Assembly (NCBI RefSeq): GCF_022637395.1
Contig: NZ_CP093338.1
Location: 434,001 to 498,000, forward strand
Length of the DNA stretch: 64,000 bases
Direction of reading: 5' to 3'
Source: Shinella sp. H4-D48
GTDB lineage: Bacteria; Pseudomonadota; Alphaproteobacteria; Rhizobiales; Rhizobiaceae
Below are positions 1-8,436 of the stretch, piece by piece; position 1 is the first letter of the stretch, and each line of letters starts with the position of its first letter. The notes under the pieces are model-generated. The model was not told where the DNA came from. It ran no database searches and was given only the letters and a program-made list of their open reading frames with translations. The position numbers and the translations under genes are program-made.

Positions 1-191
1 GTCAGGCCGGGATGCTCCTTCTGCAACTCGTCCACGACCACGCGTGCCATCCAGTCGACGCCACCGCCGGCCGAGAAGGGCACGATCCATTGCATGGACT
101 TGCACGGGAAGTCCTCGGCCTGTGCCGGGCTCGCGAACGATGCCAGGCAAAGAGTGCCGACCAATGCCGAAATATACGTTTTCAGTGCCAT
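1..191 (-). CDS. Tripartite tricarboxylate transporter substrate-binding protein (Bug/TctC family), 3'-truncated by the window
   Basis: Only the first 63 codons are inside the window. The protein starts with a typical Sec signal peptide (MALKTYISALVGTLCLASFA, cleavage near AQA/ED at about residues 24-25). It is followed by a segment reading WIVPFSAGGGVDWMARVV, the hallmark start of Bug receptors (pattern hPfxaGGxxDxxAR). Bug proteins are periplasmic receptors for carboxylates that feed TctAB-type secondary transporters. A CCTCCGAGGGG stretch upstream of the ATG is the ribosome site. The gene lies 42 bp downstream of the CapA-like gene on the same strand, so the two are probably co-transcribed. 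The ligand cannot be inferred. Confidence 0.88.
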   Translation of the reverse strand, partial: MALKTYISALVGTLCLASFASPAQAEDFPCKSMQWIVPFSAGGGVDWMARVVVDELQKEHPGL

Positions 192-233
192 TTTCCCGAC
201 CCCTCGGAGGTTGTTAATATGCGTTGTTGATTT

Positions 234-1541
234 TCATGCGATGTCGATAATGCCAATGTTTCCTTCAAGCCGGATGGCGGTTCCATACGGTTGGGAATAG
301 CTTGCGATGTTGCTGATAATTCTGGCCGATGTCTCGGCGTCCGCAATCCGCGGCAGACCGCGCTGCGACCGCTTTACGTCATAGGTCGAGACGGCATGCA
401 GGCGAATGGAGCTCAGCCTGCCGTTATCGAAGACGATATCGGCAATGGCTGCTTCATGCCATTCGAGATACTCGTTTCCGGAACGCAACGGCCTGATATT
501 GTCCTTCTTCACACGGCCCGAGCGGATCGCATCGCGGTATTCGATGGCTTCCTGCGGCAGAGCGTCAGGACGCATTCCGCCTCTCAGATACATGTCCGGC
601 GGGAACGCCTTGATGGTTTCACTCTGATAGAAGAAGTTCCCGAGACTGTAGAGGATCGGCTTGCCATTGTAGATCTCCACGCCCTGGAGGAGATGGGGCC
701 CGTCGCCGACAATGACGTCGGCGCCTGCGTCGATCAGCTTTCTGGCAAGATTTTCTATACGTTCCGACGGATAGTGTCCTTCCGTCTCCTGGTGCAGGTG
801 AACGATCACGTAATCGGAGGCCAGCTTCGCGTCGGCAATGGCGCGGCAGTTGCGACTAACGTCATAGGCGGAGGGCGTGTAGACGGCCAGGTTTTGCTGT
901 GATTTCTCGAACACCTGTCCGAAGGCCAGAACTTGACCATCTCGGACGGCCTTCTTCATGTCCAGTTCGGTCATCAGCCTGGAGAGACTGGCAAAGGTCT
1001 CGTCATCGACCTCATATTTAACGTCATGGTGTATCGCATTGATACCGGCCCGCCCGATCGTTAGCTGACCCTGTTCGCCGGCGGGGCAATGCGGCGGGAA
1101 ATCCGTGCACATGGACAGAAAGCCGACACGACCGTTCGGTGTTTCGAAGAATGTCGGACGTGTGGCCTCGGCCAGATTTTTACCGGCGCCGGCGTGAAGC
1201 AGGCCGGCACGGTCGAGGATCTCGGCCTCTTCGATCAGCATCTCCGCACCATAGTCCATGCCATGGTTGTTCGACCGACCGATCAGGTCGAGCCCCATCC
1301 ACTTCAGCTCGTCCGCAACGAACGGATCGGCCTGTTGATACGATTGCTCCATGCCCATCGTATCAACAGGCATCGGCGCACCCTTGAATGTGTGGACCCG
1401 CGTTTCAAGATTGGTGCATGCGACGTCGGCACCACGAAGGATGTCCACGACGTCGAGAAAAGGCCTGTCCACGAAACTGGAATGCCGTCTTGTGCAAAGG
1501 GTCTCACCTGTAGCGGCAATACGAAGCACGAAAACCCCCAT
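234..1541 (-). CDS. CapA family (PGA_cap) metallophosphoesterase-like protein
   Basis: About 435 aa from the ATG at 1541. The frame stays open to a GTG at 1628, but that 29-residue extension looks unlike a protein start and lacks a ribosome site. The PGA_cap domain begins at once (IAATGE, where most members have GD), then GADVACTNLE, SNNHGMDYG and, near the C-terminus, GDGPHLLQGVEIYNGKPI followed by YSLGNFF. CapA family members belong to the calcineurin-like phosphoesterase fold. The founder takes part in poly-gamma-glutamate capsule export, but many proteobacterial members stand alone with unknown substrate. Here no capBC gene is near. The downstream partner is a Bug receptor and the divergent neighbour a LysR regulator, which suggests a small regulated uptake and hydrolysis unit. 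Confidence 0.8.
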   Translation of the reverse strand: MGVFVLRIAATGETLCTRRHSSFVDRPFLDVVDILRGADVACTNLETRVHTFKGAPMPVDTMGMEQSYQQADPFVADELKWMGLDLIGRSNNHGMDYGAEMLIEEAEILDRAGLLHAGAGKNLAEATRPTFFETPNGRVGFLSMCTDFPPHCPAGEQGQLTIGRAGINAIHHDVKYEVDDETFASLSRLMTELDMKKAVRDGQVLAFGQVFEKSQQNLAVYTPSAYDVSRNCRAIADAKLASDYVIVHLHQETEGHYPSERIENLARKLIDAGADVIVGDGPHLLQGVEIYNGKPILYSLGNFFYQSETIKAFPPDMYLRGGMRPDALPQEAIEYRDAIRSGRVKKDNIRPLRSGNEYLEWHEAAIADIVFDNGRLSSIRLHAVSTYDVKRSQRGLPRIADAETSARIISNIASYSQPYGTAIRLEGNIGIIDIA

Positions 1542-1838
1542 CTGCTTGGAAGCGCGGCCTGCATCCTCGGTTATCGAGGCATCGTGCGTGGCGCGCAACC
1601 GATTGATATGGAAGCACTCTAGTCGCACATCATGGATGCGCCAAATGCAAATATAAGTGAGATAATTGCGCCAAGTAGATACAATGACGCCAGCAATCAG
1701 CCATAATACCTCATATGTTGCATCAATCGGTCATTCTCTGCATATACGGCCAGATCCCGGCCCACCGCCTTAATGGCGCTGAATTTGCCAGGCGGTGCGA
1801 AAGCCGGATGAATATGAACGGGCAGGATTGAGGGGAAA

Positions 1839-2738
1839 ATGAACGTCAACTTCGAATTGCGCGATCTTCGGTTGTTCGTATCGGTTATCGACAACGCCTC
1901 GTTTCGCAAAGCCGCAGAACAAAACAACATCTCGCAGCCGGCCTTGTCGCGCAGGATTCAATCGCTCGAAACATCCTTCGGCGCTGTGCTGCTGGAGAGG
2001 TCGACACGGCAGGTCGCCCTCACCCCCTATGGCCGTGAAGTCGAGGTGATCGCACGCCGCACAATCCACGAGCTGGAATTTCAACTCGCCGCGATCTCGC
2101 GAAAGCGAAGCGAGGAGACCGGCCTTGTAAAAGTGTCGTGCCTGCATACGACGGCGTTTCAGTATCTTCCCTACGCCATCGAAAAATTCGGCGAGCGATT
2201 TCCCAATATCCGTTTCAAGATTTTCGAGGCACCTGCCTCGCAAGCCCTTGCGGCAGCAAGAAACAAGGAGGTGGATATCGGGATCAACTTTTTCGGCTTT
2301 TCAGACGAGAGCCTGTCCTACACGCCGCTTCTCGACGATCCCTTCATGATCGCAATCCCGCCAGGCCACCGCTTTATGGAGCAGGATGCCGTGCAATGGA
2401 GCGATCTTCAGGGAGAACGCCTGATTGGCGTGAACAGGGAGAGCAGCAACCGCATCCTGATCGACTCCAATCTCAGCAAGTCAGGAATCTACCTCGACTG
2501 GTTCTACGAACTTACGCACTCCGCGACATCGATAGGCCTTGTCGAACGGGGCATCGGCATAGCGGTCCTGCCGAAAATCGCCATGTCGCCATCGCACCAC
2601 CAGTCGGTCAAGATGATGCCCCTTATCAATCCGGTCATTACCCGCGCCGTGGGCCTTGTCCAGCGACGCGACCACATGCTTCCTTTCGCGGCCCAGAGCT
2701 TCCGCGACTTCCTGCTGCTGGAAGCCAATGCGGGCTGA
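1839..2738 (+). CDS. LysR family transcriptional regulator
   Basis: A 299-aa protein with the full LysR plan. The N-terminal winged helix-turn-helix is at about residues 8-66 (SFRKAAEQNNISQPALSRRI, then LLERSTRQVALTPYG), followed by the periplasmic-binding-protein-like effector domain from about residue 92. It reads away from the CapA-like/Bug receptor pair across a roughly 300-bp gap, the usual arrangement for a LysR protein controlling its divergent neighbour. The effector is likely the carboxylate or related compound handled by that pair, but this is inference from position only. The ATG is preceded by GAGGGGAAA. Confidence 0.9.
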   Translation: MNVNFELRDLRLFVSVIDNASFRKAAEQNNISQPALSRRIQSLETSFGAVLLERSTRQVALTPYGREVEVIARRTIHELEFQLAAISRKRSEETGLVKVSCLHTTAFQYLPYAIEKFGERFPNIRFKIFEAPASQALAAARNKEVDIGINFFGFSDESLSYTPLLDDPFMIAIPPGHRFMEQDAVQWSDLQGERLIGVNRESSNRILIDSNLSKSGIYLDWFYELTHSATSIGLVERGIGIAVLPKIAMSPSHHQSVKMMPLINPVITRAVGLVQRRDHMLPFAAQSFRDFLLLEANAG

Positions 2739-2819
2739 TATCCGCGCCGCCTGCCGCGTTTAGCGGCCAGGAGTATATCAGGGCACTGTTGTCGCGCTCA
2801 TCTCAACGAAGGCGTGTGC

Positions 2820-3902
2820 CTATCGATCCTGCGCCAAAAAAGCCTTGCCGCGGCTACGAAAGAGCCAGACGGCGCCGACATTGACAAGAAGGATCCGCAC
2901 CAGCTGGCTGGAGGTGACCAGCGCCACATTGGCATGCAGCGCAAGCGCGATCAGCGACATTTCGGTCGTTCCGCCCGGCGCCAGCGAAAGGAAGAGGACA
3001 CTGCGGTCGAGGCCGGCGAGCGGTGCGATAAGCAAGGCGACGCCCAGGCAGATGCTGACGAGAATCGGCAGGAGGCAAAGGCCATGGCGCAGGGAATGCC
3101 ACAACAGGGACCAATTCGTTCCGATGAAGTTGGAGCCGAGGGACGAACCGAGGATGAGCTGGGCAAGCACGATGCTGCCAGGCGGCGGTGCGGCGGCGGA
3201 AGCGCCCCCGAGATGGATCGCCGCGCTCAGAAGCAGCGGCCCGATGACCGGCGCGTTCGGAACACCGAACCGTCTCGCAAGCCACCACCCGATCGCACCG
3301 GCGCCGATGAGCCAGAGCCAATCGGCCACGGCGATATCGGCTGCGCTATGTTGGAAAATCCGGCTCGACTGCGAATCGACGTGAAACAGCGCCGCAAAGG
3401 CGAGCGGTACCACCATGACCAGAAGGAAGATGCGCGTGCCGTGTATCAACGCGATGCGGCGTTCGTCACCGCCTGCAAGCCCGCCCTGAAGGGCCATCTC
3501 CTGCAAACCGGCCGGCATGCCTGCGAAGTAGGCGGTGATGGGATCGAACCCCGCCACGCGGCGCAGATACTGATATCCAGCAAAGCCGCATAGAATCGTG
3601 GTCAGCGTGATCGCCCCAACGAGCATCAGCAAGGTGCCGATCTCCGTGAAGGCCGACGGCTGGAACGCCGAGCCGAGCATGACGCCAAGAATGGCTGCGA
3701 AGGGCGGACGGATCGGCCGTGTCCGGGCGAGAGGCACACCGGACAACGCAGCAAGCATTGTCACTGTCATCCCGCCCAGCATCCACGGCAAGGGTAGATG
3801 GAGCCGATGGAAAACCCAGCCGCCGGCTGCCGCAAGGGCAAGCGTCAGCGCAATGCGCCACGATAACACCGAGCGGAGGAAGCCGGTCACCACATCAATC
3901 AT
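2820..3902 (-). CDS. AbrB family integral membrane protein (formerly 'ammonia monooxygenase' family)
   Basis: The start at 3902 (MIDVVTGFLRSVLSW) is chosen because GCAGGACG precedes it. The frame upstream is only the antisense of prpF-like DNA. The 360-aa product has about ten hydrophobic segments arranged as two repeats, each with a PLPWMLGGM- or APVIGPLL-like turn, as in the AbrB/AmoA-like family (Pfam AmoA). Despite the old name there is no evidence for monooxygenase activity; E. coli AbrB is a membrane protein of uncertain role. It is the last gene of the minus-strand run that begins with the Aap-like transporter and lies 20 bp after the PrpF-like gene, so a transport role linked to that pathway is plausible. 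Confidence 0.82.
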   Translation of the reverse strand: MIDVVTGFLRSVLSWRIALTLALAAAGGWVFHRLHLPLPWMLGGMTVTMLAALSGVPLARTRPIRPPFAAILGVMLGSAFQPSAFTEIGTLLMLVGAITLTTILCGFAGYQYLRRVAGFDPITAYFAGMPAGLQEMALQGGLAGGDERRIALIHGTRIFLLVMVVPLAFAALFHVDSQSSRIFQHSAADIAVADWLWLIGAGAIGWWLARRFGVPNAPVIGPLLLSAAIHLGGASAAAPPPGSIVLAQLILGSSLGSNFIGTNWSLLWHSLRHGLCLLPILVSICLGVALLIAPLAGLDRSVLFLSLAPGGTTEMSLIALALHANVALVTSSQLVRILLVNVGAVWLFRSRGKAFLAQDR

Positions 3903-3922
3903 CGTCCTGCACTCATCTTTCG

Positions 3923-5008
3923 CTATGGCCAGACTGCGTGCGGCACCATCACCTCGCCGCGAACCAGCAGCCGCGCCGTGCGCATGATCCCAGCGGACCG
4001 CAGCCGAAGGCCACCATCGACAAGCTCGTAGTCGACGACGACGTCGATGTGGCCTGAAGGATGCTCCAATCGTAACCGAGCGGGAGACGCCGCGACCTCC
4101 TCTACGAGATCCGCGGCGACGCTTCCAGGTAGAAGCAGACTTGCGGCGATGCATTGCGCACCGGTTACCGCCATTGTCGGGTGACAGGTCGTCGGCATGA
4201 AGTATCGCGCACTCACCGAACCGCCCCGGCAGGGCGGGCCGAGAATGGCGAACTTCGGCGTCACGGACCCCGCCACATCCCCCATGCCCATTCGCTTGCC
4301 GGCTTCGATCCGGACGGCTTCGCGTCGCGCGGCAAAGGTAGCATTCGCATCAAGCGCGCCAGGCGTCTCAGCCCCCGTCAGGCCGAACGCCTCGGCACGG
4401 GCGATGACAACGGGCATGGCTACATCGAGGCAGGTTACCTCAATCCCGTCGATCAAGTCGCGTGGATTTCCGGTCGGCAGCAGGCTGCCCGTCACGGAGC
4501 CGACGGTCTCGCGAAAACTGAGCTGGATGGGCGCACTGGTGCCCGGCACCCCGTCGATCGCCAGCCTTCCCTCGTAGGAAACTTTGCCAGCCGGTGTCTG
4601 CACCATAGCATCGACAAGTGCCCCGGTATTGACCGCGCGAATACGTATCCGTGTTTCGCCTGGCTGTGCTTCGAAGAGGCCCATCTCGATGGCGGCCGGT
4701 CCGACACCAGACAGGATGTTGCCGCAGGTTGGCCTGAAGTCGACACGCCGTTCCTCTACGAGCACTTGCGCGAAGAGGTAGTCGATGTCGGCGCGGGGAT
4801 CCTGTGACCGCGAGAGGATGGCAACCTTTGTCGTGACCGCAACCCCGCCCCCGATGCCATCGATATTGTAACGGTGGCCGGAGCCAAGAGCCGCGATCAA
4901 CACGTCCGCCAGCGTCTCACGATCCTGAGGAAGGTCGTCCATGCGGAAATACGGACCTCTGGACGTCCCGCCGCGGAAAAGAAGAAATGGGATCGCGCGT
5001 TGCGACAA
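3923..5008 (-). CDS. PrpF family isomerase (methylaconitate/4-oxalomesaconate tautomerase-like)
   Basis: A 361-aa member of the PrpF family, which has the diaminopimelate-epimerase fold and moves a double bond in tricarboxylic or unsaturated dicarboxylic acids. Visible hallmarks are FRGGTSRGPYF at residues 11-21, a GIGGGVAVTTKVAI segment, and CGNILSGVGPAA near residue 98 with the presumed catalytic Cys. Later come GNPRDLIDG and the CHPTMAVTGA block with the second catalytic region. The start is a TTG, supported by a strong AGGAGG eight bases upstream. PrpF and GalD relatives act on 2-methylaconitate or 4-oxalomesaconate. With three MmgE/PrpD proteins just upstream, an aconitate-like intermediate is a reasonable inference, but a 2-methylcitrate cycle is not, because prpB and prpC are absent. 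Confidence 0.87.
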   Translation of the reverse strand: MSQRAIPFLLFRGGTSRGPYFRMDDLPQDRETLADVLIAALGSGHRYNIDGIGGGVAVTTKVAILSRSQDPRADIDYLFAQVLVEERRVDFRPTCGNILSGVGPAAIEMGLFEAQPGETRIRIRAVNTGALVDAMVQTPAGKVSYEGRLAIDGVPGTSAPIQLSFRETVGSVTGSLLPTGNPRDLIDGIEVTCLDVAMPVVIARAEAFGLTGAETPGALDANATFAARREAVRIEAGKRMGMGDVAGSVTPKFAILGPPCRGGSVSARYFMPTTCHPTMAVTGAQCIAASLLLPGSVAADLVEEVAASPARLRLEHPSGHIDVVVDYELVDGGLRLRSAGIMRTARLLVRGEVMVPHAVWP

Positions 5009-5085
5009 GTCAAAGTCCTCCTATGCGGGCATGCATGCGCCATGCCCGATGGAAAGTGCAGAGGTGGAAGCCCCCGAGGGCGGAA

Positions 5086-5688
5086 TCAGCTCAACGCGTC
5101 GCGGATATGACGACGGTAGCCGGGCCTTTCAGACAGACGCTCGGCGTAGGCCGCCAGGTTGGCGAACCCCTCACTGGCTTCGGGCAGCCGGAACCAGCGG
5201 TGGACAGATGGAGCCGCAACGATATCGGCGAGCGACAGCGCGTCACCGGCAAGGAAGTGCGAACCCGCCAGCAACTCGTCCATGGCGGTAACGGCCGCGA
5301 GCACGGCCGGCAGATCGCCATCGCCTGATCGCCCGGCCGAACGGGCCTTCCGTAACCGTGTCAGCGGCGGCGTCAACGAGAGGGAGGCCCAGTCCATCCA
5401 TCGGTCCACGATGCTGCGTTCCGCATGATCGTGAGGCCAAAGCGTGGTGGGTCCGTAGCGGCCGGCCAGGTAGCGCAACACCGCGTTGGACTCCCAGACG
5501 ACCGTCTCGTCGTCACGCAGCACGGGCACTTTTCCAAACGGGTTCATCGCCTGGAATTCCGGTGTATCGGTGGCGCCAAAGCCGCGGCCCGTGAGGATGA
5601 GATCATAGTCCATGCCGAGTTCGTCCAGCAGCCAGAAAACCTTGGCGCTGTTGGAAGAGTTCGGGCGTCCGTAGACCGTCAGCATCAT
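5086..5688 (-). CDS. Glutathione S-transferase family protein
   Basis: A 200-aa GST: an N-terminal thioredoxin-fold domain (MLTVYGRPNSSNSAKVFWLL, with Ser residues at about 10-13 as the likely activating group, then GKVPVLRDDETVVWESNAVL, the glutathione-binding cis-Pro and ES motif) and a C-terminal helical domain (SLADIVAAPSVHRW). The ATG at 5688 overlaps the stop of the upstream MmgE gene (ATGA), so the two are translationally coupled. A GGGAGA lies just upstream. Members of this class conjugate or isomerise using glutathione. In this operon it may act on a double bond or thioether generated by the neighbouring enzymes (inference). Confidence 0.9.
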   Translation of the reverse strand: MMLTVYGRPNSSNSAKVFWLLDELGMDYDLILTGRGFGATDTPEFQAMNPFGKVPVLRDDETVVWESNAVLRYLAGRYGPTTLWPHDHAERSIVDRWMDWASLSLTPPLTRLRKARSAGRSGDGDLPAVLAAVTAMDELLAGSHFLAGDALSLADIVAAPSVHRWFRLPEASEGFANLAAYAERLSERPGYRRHIRDALS

Positions 5689-7052
5689 GCGTCTCCCTTG
5701 CCGGAAAGCCCTGCCATGAGCGGCCCGATGGGTGTGTCGGCGTCGAGCGCGAGGAAGGCGCGATAAACATTTCCCGCGTCCAGTTCGCCCAGGCTTGCCG
5801 CAGCGCAATCAACGAACTTGTCGCCGAGTTCGTCATCCGACATGGGATTGGCGGGACCTCGGCCGAAGTTGGTGGATGCGCCGGCCTCGAAGACGCGGCC
5901 GTCCTTCAGCACCACACGCACATCGCCGCGATAGGCATCGGCATCCTGATGCGCGCGCGCGGTAATGCGCGGCAGCAGCGATGCGATGTCAGAGGTCAGG
6001 AAATGCGCATCGTCGAAGTCACCGAGACGGATGCGGCCGGCAGTCAGCGCCTTGGCGGTAAGGAACTGGACACTGAACTTCGCATCCAACCCCGAACGCG
6101 GCTCGGGCCGGTTGGTATGCGCAAGGCGACGTTCGTGCGTGCGGGTCTCGATTGCCTCGATGGCGTCGGCTGCAATAAGGCCTTCCCGCGCGACGATATG
6201 CAAAGCGGCGTCAATTGCGGAATGGGCGCTTCCGCAACACGGGTGCTGTTTGATCGCAATGCCGGGCTGCAACACTTCCAGCGGGCCGTCCCAACCATCC
6301 AGGATCGCATCGGCATCATAGGTGCCCGCGCCATTGAACAGATTGAAGAAGCCGTAATTGTGCTCGAAGGCCTCGAGGTTCGCGGTCATTCCGCGGCGTG
6401 TGACAAGAGCGGCCATGATGCCGTTGTGCGCGGCCTGGCCGACATGCAACGGTTTCACAGGCGTGCCGAAATTCGATTTCAGGCCTGAGGCCATCGAGAC
6501 TGCAACAGCAAGAGCGGTTGCCATCTGCTCCTCATCGAAGTCGAACATCCGGCCGGCGGCGGCTGTGGCGCCGAAAACGCCGAGCGTTGCCGTCGGATGC
6601 CAGCCCTTCTCGTAATGGTGCGGAAGCAGGCCGCGCGCCAGACGGGTCTCGACCTCGACGCCGGTGATCCAGGCTTCGATCGCCTTGCCGGCGGGCAGGC
6701 CGAGCGCCTCGGCCAACCCCAACACGACAGGCACGACGGGTGCCGACGGGTGCCCGCCCATCGTGGTCGAGCAATCGTCAAAATCAAGCGCATGCGCCGC
6801 CGTGCCGTTGACGAGCGCGGCGTGCAGCATGGAAGCGCGGCGCCCGCCCCTGCCCCAAAGCGTTACCTGCCCCGGTGCTGCATCGCATTCCAGGACAGCC
6901 TCCAACGCATCGAGATAGGGCGCATCGGCCCCGGCCAGCGCGACACCGACCGTATCGGCAAAGGCGCGGCGACCGATGTGGACGGCTTCCTCAGGTACGG
7001 TGGCGAGGCGGATCGAAAGCGCCCGGCGGGAAAGTTCGCGTGCAAAACTCAT
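5685..7052 (-). CDS. MmgE/PrpD family protein, paralogue 1
   Basis: A 455-aa MmgE/PrpD protein, about the usual 450-480 aa. It carries the family blocks HALDFDDC with GHPSAPVVPVV, GWHPTATLG, NFGTPVKPLHVGQAAHNG and KQHPCCGSAHSAIDA. Characterised relatives are 2-methylcitrate dehydratase (PrpD), cis-aconitate decarboxylase and the Agrobacterium iminodisuccinate epimerase, so the reaction is a dehydration, decarboxylation or epimerisation next to a carboxylate. It is the third of three tandem paralogues and ends inside the start codon of the GST gene. No prpB, prpC or prpE lies nearby, which argues against the propionate pathway. Confidence 0.9.
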   Translation of the reverse strand: MSFARELSRRALSIRLATVPEEAVHIGRRAFADTVGVALAGADAPYLDALEAVLECDAAPGQVTLWGRGGRRASMLHAALVNGTAAHALDFDDCSTTMGGHPSAPVVPVVLGLAEALGLPAGKAIEAWITGVEVETRLARGLLPHHYEKGWHPTATLGVFGATAAAGRMFDFDEEQMATALAVAVSMASGLKSNFGTPVKPLHVGQAAHNGIMAALVTRRGMTANLEAFEHNYGFFNLFNGAGTYDADAILDGWDGPLEVLQPGIAIKQHPCCGSAHSAIDAALHIVAREGLIAADAIEAIETRTHERRLAHTNRPEPRSGLDAKFSVQFLTAKALTAGRIRLGDFDDAHFLTSDIASLLPRITARAHQDADAYRGDVRVVLKDGRVFEAGASTNFGRGPANPMSDDELGDKFVDCAAASLGELDAGNVYRAFLALDADTPIGPLMAGLSGKGDA

Positions 7053-7075
7053 ATCTCTCGTCCCTTTGGATATCT

Positions 7076-8431
7076 TCAGAGCGTGGCGGCTTCGATGGCG
7101 GCCGTGAGGTCCGCCATGGTTGGCAGCTCATCGAGGCCCATCAACTGGCCAAAGATTTTGGTCGCGCCGTCGTCGGTAAGGCTGCGGCGGGCGCAGTCGA
7201 TGAACTTCGCCTCCAGCATTTCCTGCGGAAGGGGAGCTTCCGGGCCGCGCCCGAGCGGAGCGGCCACCGTCTGGCGTAACACCGTGCCATCTTCCAGCGT
7301 CACCACGACCTCCGCGCCATAGTCGTTGGCGTCATCGTCGTGAGGCTCCATGCGGATCAGGCCCATGATGCGCATGACGGTGGGATCGTGAAGCGCCGCG
7401 TCCTCGAAATGATCGAGCAGCACCGCCCCGTTTACGAGACCCCGCGCCACGGCGTAAGGCAGCGAGAACTTTGCATTGAGCGCGCTCGTCGCAGGATTGC
7501 GTACGTGCGGCAGCAGGCGGCGGGGATGCATCCGCACAAGCACATCCGTCACCGCCGCAGTGGTGCCGAGCGGACCGTCATGAAGCTGGATTGCAGCGTC
7601 GATCGCGCCATGGACGCTATAGACGCAGGGGTATTTCTTGATCGAAATGCCGGGCGCCAGCAGGTCTAGCGGCTCCGCCCATCCGGCCAGCATCCGGTCA
7701 ATATTATAATTGCCGGCTCCATTGAAGACTTCCAGGAATCCTTGCGGATGCTCCAGCGCGACGGGCGAACCGGCGACGCCCTTGGAGGCCATCAGCGCTG
7801 CGAAAAGTCCGTTTCGCGCCGCGATACCCGCATGCAACGGCTTGGTCGACGTGCCGAAGTTGGCCTTCAGACCAGAGGCGAGAGAAGCGGAGATCGAGAT
7901 CGCATTGGCGATCTCGTCCTGCGAAAGCTCCATCAGGACGGACGCAGCAACCGCGGCACCAAAGATGCCGAGCGTGGCGGTTGGGTGCCAGCCTTTTTCA
8001 TAATGCTGGAAGTTGACGCCACGCGCAAAGCGCGTCGCCGCCTCGACACCGATGATATAGGCATCGACGAAAGCCTTACCGCTCGCGCCTCTCATCTCGG
8101 CGAGCGCCAGCAAACCGGGTACGATGATGACAGTCGGATGGCCGGACAGGGATTTCGACGTGTCGTCATAGTCCAGCGCATGGCCAGCCGTGCCATTGAC
8201 GAAGGCGGCGTCCAACATGCCGAGCCTCTCGCGACGGCCCAGGACAAGGCAGGAGCCCGCACCATGAAGCTCAGGCATGCGTGCGGCGTCGGTCGTGTCG
8301 GTCGGCGCACCCAGCAAGGTGCAGCCGATCATGTCGGCGATGGCGTTTCGCGCCCATTTCGCAGCGTCTGGGTCGAAGCTGTTCGGATCGAGCGCGACGA
8401 CGCGCGCAGCAAGTTCGCGGGAGAGAGACAT
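7076..8431 (-). CDS. MmgE/PrpD family protein, paralogue 2
   Basis: A 451-aa protein from the ATG at 8431. The ribosome site AAAGGTGA is shared with the stop of the preceding gene, and the frame further upstream is out-of-frame DNA of that gene. The blocks HALDYDDTSKSLSGHPT, GWHPTATLG, NFGTSTKPLHAGIAARNG and KKYPCVYSVHGAIDA match the two neighbours position by position. The differences around the presumed active site (Tyr-Pro-Cys-Val in place of Pro-Cys-Cys) suggest divergent substrates or stereochemistry. It lies 23 bp upstream of paralogue 1 and 5 bp downstream of paralogue 3. Confidence 0.9.
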   Translation of the reverse strand: MSLSRELAARVVALDPNSFDPDAAKWARNAIADMIGCTLLGAPTDTTDAARMPELHGAGSCLVLGRRERLGMLDAAFVNGTAGHALDYDDTSKSLSGHPTVIIVPGLLALAEMRGASGKAFVDAYIIGVEAATRFARGVNFQHYEKGWHPTATLGIFGAAVAASVLMELSQDEIANAISISASLASGLKANFGTSTKPLHAGIAARNGLFAALMASKGVAGSPVALEHPQGFLEVFNGAGNYNIDRMLAGWAEPLDLLAPGISIKKYPCVYSVHGAIDAAIQLHDGPLGTTAAVTDVLVRMHPRRLLPHVRNPATSALNAKFSLPYAVARGLVNGAVLLDHFEDAALHDPTVMRIMGLIRMEPHDDDANDYGAEVVVTLEDGTVLRQTVAAPLGRGPEAPLPQEMLEAKFIDCARRSLTDDGATKIFGQLMGLDELPTMADLTAAIEAATL

Positions 8432-8436
8432 CGGGA

